Origin: Mycobacterium deserti
GTDB taxonomy: Bacteria; Actinomycetota; Actinomycetes; Mycobacteriales; Mycobacteriaceae
NCBI RefSeq assembly: GCF_025345615.1
Contig: NZ_JAODWD010000006.1
Span: forward strand, 310,001 to 374,000
Length of the DNA stretch: 64,000 bases
Direction: 5' to 3'
How positions within the stretch are numbered: position 1 is the first letter of the stretch; each line of letters starts with the position of its first letter. Below, one piece after another: positions 45,654 through 54,010 of this stretch. The notes under the pieces were generated by a model. That model had not been told where the DNA came from. It worked only from the letters and a program-made list of their open reading frames with translations, and searched no databases. The translations under genes were made by a program, and so were the position numbers.

Positions 45654-48600
45654 ATGGCTGACACACAAGACAATTCACCCCTGACCGGCGACGAGATCCA
45701 GCTGACGTCCGAACCACCGACATCCCAGGAGTCCGATGTCGCCGCCCAAGCGGCTCCGGGGTCCGATGTCGCCGCCAAAGCGGCTCCGGGCACCGATGTC
45801 GCCGCCAAAGCGGCTCCGGGGTCCGATGTCGCCGCCCAAGCGGCTCCGGGCACCGACATGACGGTCGCCGAGATGCGCACCTGGCTGCGCAACTGGATCG
45901 GCAACGCCACCGGCCAGTCGCCCGACTCGATCAACGAGTCCGCCCCGATGGTCGAACTCGGCCTGTCCTCCCGCGACGCGGTGGCCATGGCCAGCGATAT
46001 CGAGGACCTCACCGGCGTCACGCTGACGGCCACGGTGGTATTCCGCAATCCGACCATCGAGTCGCTAGCCACCGTGATCGTCGAGGGCGAGCCCGAGGTC
46101 GACATGTCCGACAGCGGCGAGGATTGGTCCCGCGACCACGAGGTCGACGACATCGCGATCGTGGGCATAGCCACCCGCTTCCCCGGCGACATGAACACCG
46201 CCGAACAGACCTGGCAGGCGCTGCTCGAAGGGCGCAGCGGGATCAGTGACCTGCCCGAGGGTCGGTGGGAGGAATTCCTCGCCGAGCCCCGGATCGCCGA
46301 ACGGGTGGCCAGGGCGCGCACCCGCGGCGGCTATCTGTCCGACATCAAGGGTTTCGACGCCGAGTTCTTCGCACTGTCGAAGATGGAGGCCGACAACATC
46401 GATCCGCAGCAGCGGATGGCCCTCGAATTGACTTGGGAGGCACTCGAACACGCCCGCATCCCGGCGTCGAGCCTGCGCGGGCGCAATGTCGCCGTCTACA
46501 TCGGGTCGTCGAACAACGACTACCAGTTCCTGGCCGTCTCCGATCCGACCGTCGCGCATCCGTACGCCATCACGGGCACCACGAGCTCGATCATCGCCAA
46601 CCGGGTCTCCTACTTCTACGACTTCCGCGGTCCGTCGATGGCGATCGACACCGCGTGCTCGAGTTCGCTCGTCGCCGCGCACCAGGGTGTGGCTGCGCTG
46701 CGCGCGGGTGAGGCCGACGTGGCGATGGTCGGCGGCGTCAACGCGCTGATCACCCCGCTGGTGACCATCGGCTTCGACGAGGTCGGCGGTGTGCTCGCCC
46801 CGGACGGCCTGATCAAGTCGTTCTCCCAGGACGCCGACGGCTATGCGCGCTCCGAGGGCGGCGGCATGCTCGTGCTCAAGCGTGTCGCCGACGCCCGGCG
46901 CGACGGCGACGAAATCCTCGCCGTCATCGCGGGCAGCGCTGTCAACCACGACGGCAGGTCCAACGGCATGCTGGCGCCCAACCCGGACGCCCAGGCCGAG
47001 GTGCTGCGCAAGGCGTACCGGGACGCCGGCATCAACCCGCGCGACGTGGACTACATCGAGGCGCACGGCACCGGCACCATCCTCGGCGACCCGATCGAGG
47101 CCGACGCGCTCGGCCGCGTCGTCGGCCGGGGCAGGCCGGCAGACAAGCCCGCCCTGCTCGGCGCCGTGAAATCCAATGTGGGGCACCTGGAGTCGGCAGC
47201 TGGGGCGGCCAGCCTGGCGAAGATGGCGCTCGCGCTGCACCACGACAAGATCCCGCCGACGATCAACTACTCGGGCCCAAATCCGTACATCGACTTCGAA
47301 GCGGTGCGGTTGAAGGTCGCCGACACCGTGACCGACTGGCCCCGCTACAGCGGCCACGCGATCGCGGGTGTGTCAGGCTTCGGATTCGGCGGCGCCAACG
47401 CCCACCTCGTGCTGCGCGAGGTGCTGCCCTCGGATCTCGTCGAGCCAGAACCAGAACCCGAACCCGAACCCGAACAGGCCGGTCGATCCGACGCGAACGC
47501 GGTCTACGTCGGCGGCGTCCGCATGGACGAGTACGGCGAATTCATCGACGATGACGATGACGATGACGATGCGCTCGACCGGCCCGTCCACGCCATGGAC
47601 GACGAGCCGGAACTGCCGGGCATGACCGACGAGGCCAAGCGTCTGCTCGAGCTGGCCCGGGAGGAGCTGGAGGCCGAGGAACAGCCGACCCCGGTTGTGC
47701 CGCTCGCGGTTTCAGGTTTCCTCACTTCGCGCAAGAAGGCCACTGCAGCCGAATTGGCCGACTGGATCGACAGCCCCGAGGGCCGTGCGTCGTCGCTGGA
47801 GTCGATCGGACGCTCGTTGTCGCGCCGCAACCACGGCCGTTCCCGCGCGATGGTGCTCGCCCACGACCACGACGAGGCCGTCAAGGGCCTGCGCGCGGTG
47901 GCCGAGGGCAAGCAGAGCCCCAGCGTGTTCAGCGCCGACGGTCCGGTCACCAACGGACCGGTGTGGGTGCTCGCCGGATTCGGCGCCCAACACCGCAAAA
48001 TGGCCAAGAGCCTGTACCTGCGCAACGAGGTCTTCGCCGAGTGGATCAACAAGGTCGACTCCCTGGTCCAGGACGAGCGGGGCTACTCGATCCTCGAGTT
48101 GATCCTCGACGACTCACAGGACTACGGCATCGAGACCACGCAGATCACGATCTTCGCGATCCAGGTCGCACTCGGCGAGCTGCTCAAGCACCACGGCGCG
48201 AAACCCAGTGCGGTGGTGGGACAGTCGCTCGGCGAGGCCGCGGCGGCGTATTTCGCCGGCGGTCTGTCGCTGGAGGACGCCACCCGCACCATCTGCTCGC
48301 GTTCGCACCTGATGGGCGAGGGCGAGGCGATGCTGTTCGGCGAGTGGATCCGGCTGATGGCCCTGGTCGAGTACTCGGCCGAGGAAATCGACACCGTGTT
48401 CGCCGACTTCAAGGACCTCGAGGTGTGCGTGTACGCCGCGCCCACGCAGACGGTCATCGGCGGTCCGCCCGAGCAGGTGGACGCGATCATCGCGCGCGCG
48501 GAGTCCGAGGGGAAGTTCGCGCGCAAGTTCCAGACCAAGGGCGCCAGCCACACCTCCCAGATGGACCCGCTGCTGGGCGAACTGGCTGCCGAACTGCAGG

Positions 48601-51113
48601 GCATCGAGGCGCACCCCACCCAGATCGGCTATTTCTCAACGGTTCACGAGGGTCGCTACGTTCGGCCCGGCGAGACGATCCACGACGTCGACTACTGGAA
48701 GAAGGGGCTGCGCCACAGCGTCTACTTCACCCACGGCATCCGTAACGCCGTCGACAGCGGGCACACGACCTTCCTCGAGCTGGCCCCGAATCCGGTGGCG
48801 CTCATGCAGGTCGGCCTGACCACCGCGTCGGCCGGTCTGCACGACGCCCAGCTGATCGCCACGCTCGCCCGCAAGCAGGACGAAGTCGACTCGATGACCG
48901 TCGCGATGGCGCAGCTGTTCGTCTACGGCCACGATCTGGACGTTCGGACGCTGTTCGGCAAGGGGGAGTACGCCGACATTCCGCCGACCCGGTTCCGGCG
49001 CAAGCCGCACTGGCTCGAGGCGCGGTTCACCGGTGACAGTTCGTTGGTGATGCCGGGCAACCACGTCGCCACCCCGGACGGCAGGCACGTCTGGGAGTTC
49101 ACTCCCAAGGGCACGCCGGATCTCGCGGGATTGGTCAAAGCGGCTGCAGCGCAGGTGCTTCCCGGCGCCAAGCTGGTCGCTTCCGAGCAGCGCGCGGTTC
49201 CGGGCGAGGGTGCACAGCTGGTGACCACCATGACCCGTCATCCCGGCGGGGCGGGCGTGCAGGTGCACGCGCGCATCGACGAGTCGTTCACTCTGGTGTA
49301 CGACGCCGTGGTGAGTCGCGATGGCGCGGTCAGTGCTCTGCCCGTTGCCGTTGCGACGGGTGCTGCGGTGGCAGAACAGGTTTCGGGTGCGCCGAGCGCT
49401 GTCGAGCCCGAGGGTGACGCGGAGATCCTGCAGGACCACCTGACCCAGGGCGCGAACCTCGGTGCCGGTTTCGCGAAGTGGTCACCTGAATCCGGGGAGT
49501 CCATACACGACCGGCTCGGCACGATCGTCGGCGGAGCGATGGGCTATGAGCCCGAGGACCTGCCGTGGGAGGTGCCGCTGATCGAGCTCGGCCTGGACTC
49601 ATTGATGGCCGTGCGTATCAAGAACCGGGTCGAGTACGACTTCGACCTGCCGCCGATCCAGCTGACAGCGGTGCGCGACGCAAACCTCTACGCCGTCGAG
49701 AAGTTGATCGAGTACGCGATCGAGCACCGCGACGAGGTCGAGCAGCTACATGAGCACCAGAAGACGCTGACTCCGGAGGAGATCGCCAAGGAGCAGGCGG
49801 CCGTGCTCAGCGGCGCCAGCCCCACAACCGTCGCCGCCCCGGCCCCCGATCCGCAGGCCGAGCCCGAGACGCAGTCCGAGGCGATCCCGGCTCCGCCGAC
49901 GAACCCCGCCGGTCCGGCCGCGATCGACATCCCGGCCCCACCGACCGATCCCACCGGCCCGTCGGAGTCGACCGTCGCCGCGGCGTCCAAGGTGCTGACC
50001 CAGGAGGCCGTCACCGAGGCGCTCGGGTCCGACGTGCCGCCGCGTGACGCCGCCGAGCGCGTGACGTTCGCGACGTGGGCGATCGTCACCGGGAAGTCGC
50101 CCGGGGGCATTTTCAACGAACTGCCCGGCATCGACGCGGCGACCGCGACCAAGATCGCCGAGCGGCTCACCGAGCGCGTCGACGAGGGCACGGTCACCGC
50201 CGAAGACGTGACGCGGGCCCGCACGGTCGAGGAACTCGCCACGACTGTGCGCGAGTATCTCGAGGGCGGCAAGGTCGACGGCTTCGTTCGGACCATTCGT
50301 CCGCCGGCCGAGGGCTCCGACCACATACCGGTCTTCGTGTTTCACGCCGCAGGCGGGTCGACGGTGGTCTACGAGCCGCTGCTCAAGCGGCTGCCACCGG
50401 GCACGCCGATGTACGGCATCGAGCGGGTCGAGGGCTCCATCGAAGAGCGCGCCCGCGAGTACGTGCCGAAGCTGATGGAGATCAACGGCGATCGGCCGTT
50501 CGTCCTGGCGGGCTGGTCGCTGGGTGGGGTGCTGGCCTACGCCTGCGCGATCGGGCTGCGACAGGCGGGCGCCGATGTCCGCTTCGTCGGGCTGATCGAC
50601 GCGGTGCGCCCCGGCGAGGAGATCCCGCAGACCAAGGAGGAGACCCGCGCCCGCTGGGACCGCTACGCCAGATTCGCCGAGCGCACCTTCAATGTGGAGG
50701 TCCCAGAGATCCCCTACGAGGAACTGGAGAAGCTCGACGACGAGGGGCAGGTCCGGTTCGTGCTCGACGTCGTCAGCCAGAGCGGGGTGCAGATCCCCGG
50801 CGGCATCATCGAGCACCAGCGCACGTCGTATCTGGATCAGCGGGCCATCGATACCGCCGAGATCAAGCCGTACGACGGCAAGGTCACCCTGTACATGGCC
50901 GACCGCTATCACGATGACGCGATCTATTTCGAGCCGCGGTACGCGACCCGTAAGCCCGACGGCGGCTGGGGCGAGTTCGTCTCCGAGCTCGAGGTCGTGC
51001 CCATCGGGGGTGAGCACATTCAGGCGATCGACGAGCCGTACATTGCGAAGGTCGGCGCGCACATGAGTGAAACGCTGAGCCGGATCGAGTCCGAGGAGAA
51101 GCAGGCGAAGTGA
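45654..51113 (+). CDS. pks13: Mycolic acid condensing polyketide synthase Pks13
   Basis: An 1819-residue type I PKS (Rv3800c) that condenses meromycolate with carboxylated fatty acid to make the mycolic beta-ketoester. Domain order: N-terminal repeat region; ACP1 (about 68-145, phosphopantetheine Ser106 in ELGLSSRDAV); KS (about 166-590, Cys335 in DTACSSSL, His motifs HGTGTILGDP and KSNVGHLESA); acidic linker with Pro-Glu and Asp runs; AT (about 745-1060, Ser858 in GQSLGEA); ACP2 (about 1275-1350, Ser1316 in GLDSLMAV); Pro-rich linker; thioesterase (about 1540-1819, Ser1622 in GWSLGGV, His1788 in GGEHIQAI). It is about 85 residues longer than the M. tuberculosis protein, partly from the N-terminal repeat. 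accD4 overlaps by GTGA. Confidence 0.97.
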   Translation: MADTQDNSPLTGDEIQLTSEPPTSQESDVAAQAAPGSDVAAKAAPGTDVAAKAAPGSDVAAQAAPGTDMTVAEMRTWLRNWIGNATGQSPDSINESAPMVELGLSSRDAVAMASDIEDLTGVTLTATVVFRNPTIESLATVIVEGEPEVDMSDSGEDWSRDHEVDDIAIVGIATRFPGDMNTAEQTWQALLEGRSGISDLPEGRWEEFLAEPRIAERVARARTRGGYLSDIKGFDAEFFALSKMEADNIDPQQRMALELTWEALEHARIPASSLRGRNVAVYIGSSNNDYQFLAVSDPTVAHPYAITGTTSSIIANRVSYFYDFRGPSMAIDTACSSSLVAAHQGVAALRAGEADVAMVGGVNALITPLVTIGFDEVGGVLAPDGLIKSFSQDADGYARSEGGGMLVLKRVADARRDGDEILAVIAGSAVNHDGRSNGMLAPNPDAQAEVLRKAYRDAGINPRDVDYIEAHGTGTILGDPIEADALGRVVGRGRPADKPALLGAVKSNVGHLESAAGAASLAKMALALHHDKIPPTINYSGPNPYIDFEAVRLKVADTVTDWPRYSGHAIAGVSGFGFGGANAHLVLREVLPSDLVEPEPEPEPEPEQAGRSDANAVYVGGVRMDEYGEFIDDDDDDDDALDRPVHAMDDEPELPGMTDEAKRLLELAREELEAEEQPTPVVPLAVSGFLTSRKKATAAELADWIDSPEGRASSLESIGRSLSRRNHGRSRAMVLAHDHDEAVKGLRAVAEGKQSPSVFSADGPVTNGPVWVLAGFGAQHRKMAKSLYLRNEVFAEWINKVDSLVQDERGYSILELILDDSQDYGIETTQITIFAIQVALGELLKHHGAKPSAVVGQSLGEAAAAYFAGGLSLEDATRTICSRSHLMGEGEAMLFGEWIRLMALVEYSAEEIDTVFADFKDLEVCVYAAPTQTVIGGPPEQVDAIIARAESEGKFARKFQTKGASHTSQMDPLLGELAAELQGIEAHPTQIGYFSTVHEGRYVRPGETIHDVDYWKKGLRHSVYFTHGIRNAVDSGHTTFLELAPNPVALMQVGLTTASAGLHDAQLIATLARKQDEVDSMTVAMAQLFVYGHDLDVRTLFGKGEYADIPPTRFRRKPHWLEARFTGDSSLVMPGNHVATPDGRHVWEFTPKGTPDLAGLVKAAAAQVLPGAKLVASEQRAVPGEGAQLVTTMTRHPGGAGVQVHARIDESFTLVYDAVVSRDGAVSALPVAVATGAAVAEQVSGAPSAVEPEGDAEILQDHLTQGANLGAGFAKWSPESGESIHDRLGTIVGGAMGYEPEDLPWEVPLIELGLDSLMAVRIKNRVEYDFDLPPIQLTAVRDANLYAVEKLIEYAIEHRDEVEQLHEHQKTLTPEEIAKEQAAVLSGASPTTVAAPAPDPQAEPETQSEAIPAPPTNPAGPAAIDIPAPPTDPTGPSESTVAAASKVLTQEAVTEALGSDVPPRDAAERVTFATWAIVTGKSPGGIFNELPGIDAATATKIAERLTERVDEGTVTAEDVTRARTVEELATTVREYLEGGKVDGFVRTIRPPAEGSDHIPVFVFHAAGGSTVVYEPLLKRLPPGTPMYGIERVEGSIEERAREYVPKLMEINGDRPFVLAGWSLGGVLAYACAIGLRQAGADVRFVGLIDAVRPGEEIPQTKEETRARWDRYARFAERTFNVEVPEIPYEELEKLDDEGQVRFVLDVVSQSGVQIPGGIIEHQRTSYLDQRAIDTAEIKPYDGKVTLYMADRYHDDAIYFEPRYATRKPDGGWGEFVSELEVVPIGGEHIQAIDEPYIAKVGAHMSETLSRIESEEKQAK
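45732..45851 (+). repeat. four-copy 30-bp tandem repeat in pks13
   Basis: Four head-to-tail 30-base units encode SDVAAQAAPG, SDVAAKAAPG, TDVAAKAAPG and SDVAAQAAPG, with a fifth starting as TD. The units differ at only a few bases (CAA/AAA, TCC/ACC, GGG/GGC), so they look recently duplicated. They keep the frame and extend the disordered leader before ACP1. Confidence 0.95.
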
Positions 51114-52660
51114 CCACGAAAACCACCGCAGAACTGCTCAGCGACCTTCGCGAGAAGCTCGAGCTGGCCAAGGAGCCCGGTGGTGAGAAGGCCGTCGCCA
51201 AGCGCGAGAAACGGGGCATCCCCAGCGCCCGCGCCCGGATCAACGCGTTGCTTGACCCCGGGACCTTCCTGGAGATCGGCGCGCTGTGCAAGACGCCGGG
51301 CGACCCCAACGCACTGTTCGGCGACGGCGTGGTCACCGGGCACGGCCAGATCAACGGCAGGCCGGTCGGCGTGTTCAGTCACGACCAGACGGTCTTCCAG
51401 GGCTCGGTCGGCGAGATGTTCGGACGCAAGGTCGCCAAGCTGATGGAGTGGGTGGCGATGGTCGGTTGCCCGATCATCGGTATCAACGACTCCGCGGGTG
51501 CGCGCATCCAGGACGCGGTGACATCGCTGGCGTGGTACGCCGAGCTGGGTCGCCGCCACGAGTTGCTGCGTGGCCTGGTCCCCGAGATCTCGATCATCCT
51601 CGGCAAATGCGCCGGCGGAGCGGTCTATTCGCCGATTCAGACCGATCTGGTGGTGGCCGTACGCGACCAGGGCTACATGTTCGTCACCGGCCCGGACGTG
51701 ATCAAGGACGTCACCGGTGAGGACGTGTCGCTCGACGAACTCGGTGGCGCCGACGCGCAGGCCCGCTACGGCAACATCCACCAGGTGGTCGAGAGCGAGA
51801 AGGCGGCGTTCCAGTACGTCCGCGACTACCTGAGCTTCTTGCCGCCCAACACTTTCGACGATCCGCCGATCGTCAACCCTGGTCTCGAACCCGAGTACAC
51901 CCCGCACGATCACGAGCTCGACTCCATCGTGCCGGACAGCGACAACATGGCCTACGACATGCACGAGATCCTGCTGCGGATCTTCGACGACGGCGACGTG
52001 TTCGAGGTGGCCGAGCAGCAGGGGCCCGCGATGATCACCGCATTCGCGCGCATCGACGGCAGGCCGGTCGGCGTGCTCGCCAATCAGCCGATGCATCTGT
52101 CCGGCGCGATCGACAACGAGGCTTCCGACAAGGCGGCGCGGTTCATCCGCTTCTGCGACTCTTACAATCTCCCTTTGGTTTTCGTCGTCGACACGCCCGG
52201 CTTCATGCCCGGGGTGGAGCAGGAGAAGGGCGGCATCATCAAGCGCGGCGGCCGCTTCCTGAACGCCGTCGTCGAAGCCGATGTGCCGAAGGTGACGATC
52301 ACCATCCGCAAATCCTACGGCGGTGCGTACGCGGTGATGGGGTCCAAGCAGCTCTCGGCCGACCTCAACTACGCGTGGCCCACCGCGCGCATCGCCGTGA
52401 TCGGCGCTGAGGGTGCAGCGCAGCTGTTGGTGAAGCGGTTCCCCGATCCCACCGCGCCGGAGGTGCAGAAGATCCGCGCCGACTTCATCGAGGGCTACAA
52501 CCTCAACATGGCGACGCCGTGGATCGCGGCCGAGCGCGGCTTCATCGACGCGGTGATACAGCCGCACGAGACCCGGCTGCTGCTGCGCAAGTCGATGAGG
52601 TTGTTGCGCGACAAGCAGATCAGGCGCGTGCAGCGCAAGCACGGCTTGACCCCGATCTAA
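51110..52660 (+). CDS. accD4: Acyl-CoA carboxylase carboxyltransferase AccD4
   Basis: A 516-residue biotin-dependent carboxyltransferase beta-subunit (Rv3799c). With AccA3 (biotin carrier) and AccD5/AccE it carboxylates C24-C26 acyl-CoA to give the second Pks13 substrate. The two crotonase-fold halves show INDSAGARIQDAVTSLAWYAE, GKCAGGAVYSP and the C-terminal VVDTPGFMPGVEQEKGGII-type segment with KSYGGAYAVMGSKQL. The GTG at 51110 overlaps the pks13 TGA. Length is normal (M. tuberculosis 522). Last gene of the mycolate-condensation operon. Confidence 0.97.
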   Translation: MTTKTTAELLSDLREKLELAKEPGGEKAVAKREKRGIPSARARINALLDPGTFLEIGALCKTPGDPNALFGDGVVTGHGQINGRPVGVFSHDQTVFQGSVGEMFGRKVAKLMEWVAMVGCPIIGINDSAGARIQDAVTSLAWYAELGRRHELLRGLVPEISIILGKCAGGAVYSPIQTDLVVAVRDQGYMFVTGPDVIKDVTGEDVSLDELGGADAQARYGNIHQVVESEKAAFQYVRDYLSFLPPNTFDDPPIVNPGLEPEYTPHDHELDSIVPDSDNMAYDMHEILLRIFDDGDVFEVAEQQGPAMITAFARIDGRPVGVLANQPMHLSGAIDNEASDKAARFIRFCDSYNLPLVFVVDTPGFMPGVEQEKGGIIKRGGRFLNAVVEADVPKVTITIRKSYGGAYAVMGSKQLSADLNYAWPTARIAVIGAEGAAQLLVKRFPDPTAPEVQKIRADFIEGYNLNMATPWIAAERGFIDAVIQPHETRLLLRKSMRLLRDKQIRRVQRKHGLTPI

Positions 52661-52712
52661 AGCGCCAGCGAAGCGGCCGGAGATTGTCGGACCTGGCTGC
52701 GATGATGCGGTC

Positions 52713-53975
52713 ATGTCCTCGACCGCTTCGACACTGGCCGCGCCAGCGGCCGATGGTGGCCGTCTGGAGGTGTTGTTCGACGAGTTGGCGGAGCTGACGG
52801 GTCAGCGCAACGCGATCGATGGGCGCATCGTGGAGATCGTGGCCGAGATGGATCACGGCGATTTGTGCGGGGCAACGGGCGCGCGGTCGGTGGCGGCATT
52901 GGTGGCGTGGAGGACAGGCTCGTCGTTGTCCAACGCCCGGGCGATAGCCGCAGTGGCGCATCGGCTTGCGGAGTTTCCGCGCTGCGTGCAGGGTTTGCGC
53001 GAGGGTCGGCTGTCGTTGGATCAGGTCGGGGTGATCGCGGCCAAGGCCGGGCCGGGATCTGATGAGCACTATGCGCGGTTGGCCGCGGTGGCGACGGTCA
53101 GCCAGCTCAGCACCGCGCTGACGTTGGAGCCGCGCCCCGAACCTGAACCGCGGCCGCGACCGGCGCGGTCGGTGACCAAGACCAGCGATGCGCAGGGCGC
53201 CTGCTACCGGATCCGGCTTCCGCGCGAGGACGAGGCCATTTTCGATGCGGCGTTGAACTCGCATCGCGATGCGCTGCTCGCCGAGTGGAAACGCGACCGC
53301 GACGTCAACGGCGGCGGCGGCGCTGGCGTTGGCGTGCAGGTGCCGCCGGTGCCGGGCGCCGGGGAGGCGTTCATGAGTTTGGTGGAGGCCGGGTGGGACG
53401 GCGAGGTGGCGCGGCGACCGCATGGGCAGCACACCACCGTGGTGGTGCACGTCGATGTCGACAAGCGCGTCGCGGCATTGCATGTGGGGCCGCTGCTGTC
53501 CGATGCCGACCGCCAGTATCTGACCTGTGATGCGACGTGTGAGGTGTGGTTCGAACGCCACGGTGAGCCCATCGGCTCGGGACGCTCGACGCGGCTGATC
53601 AGCCGCCGGCTGCGCCGCGCCCTGGAGTACCGCCACCGCACGTGCGCGGTGCCCGGGTGTGGCGCCACCGGCGGTCTGCACGCTCATCACATCCGGCACT
53701 GGGAAGACGGCGGGGTCACCGAGTTGGACAACCTGGTGCTGGTCTGTCCCTATCACCATCGGCTGCATCACCGCGGTGTCATCACCATCCGCGGACCCGC
53801 CGACAACCTCACCGTCACCGACAGCGACGGCCGACAACTGGATTCCGGGTCACTGGCCCGTCCACCGAACCACCCCCCACCCGCGGTCGCGCCGTACCCC
53901 GGCCCGACCGGCGAACGCGCCGACTGGTGGTGGTACCAACCCTTCGAACCGCAGACACCACCGACCAACAACTAA
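52713..53975 (+). CDS. DUF222/HNH endonuclease-domain protein (13E12 family)
   Basis: A 420-residue member of the mycobacterial REP13E12 family. The N-terminal DUF222 helical domain (about 20-300) starts LEVLFDELAELTGQRNAID and contains GARSVAALVAWRTGSS. The C-terminal HNH nuclease motif is CAVPGCGATGGLHAHHIRHW ... LDNLVLVCPYHHRLHHRG (paired Cys, His-His, Asn, His). It may act as a nuclease linked to mobile DNA; copies are typically scattered in mycobacterial genomes. The ATG at 52713 follows accD4 by 52 bases. In M. tuberculosis an IS1557 copy and fadE35 lie in this interval, so the spot seems prone to insertion. Confidence 0.88.
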   Translation: MSSTASTLAAPAADGGRLEVLFDELAELTGQRNAIDGRIVEIVAEMDHGDLCGATGARSVAALVAWRTGSSLSNARAIAAVAHRLAEFPRCVQGLREGRLSLDQVGVIAAKAGPGSDEHYARLAAVATVSQLSTALTLEPRPEPEPRPRPARSVTKTSDAQGACYRIRLPREDEAIFDAALNSHRDALLAEWKRDRDVNGGGGAGVGVQVPPVPGAGEAFMSLVEAGWDGEVARRPHGQHTTVVVHVDVDKRVAALHVGPLLSDADRQYLTCDATCEVWFERHGEPIGSGRSTRLISRRLRRALEYRHRTCAVPGCGATGGLHAHHIRHWEDGGVTELDNLVLVCPYHHRLHHRGVITIRGPADNLTVTDSDGRQLDSGSLARPPNHPPPAVAPYPGPTGERADWWWYQPFEPQTPPTNN

Positions 53976-54010
53976 GACGGGTTACAGGGGCACCGCCGAG
54001 AAGGTAGGAA

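Noticed and set aside
43586..46321. 911-codon open frame on the minus strand
   Set aside because: It runs antisense through fadD32 and the start of pks13. Its product has no domain and reflects GC-rich third-position bias.
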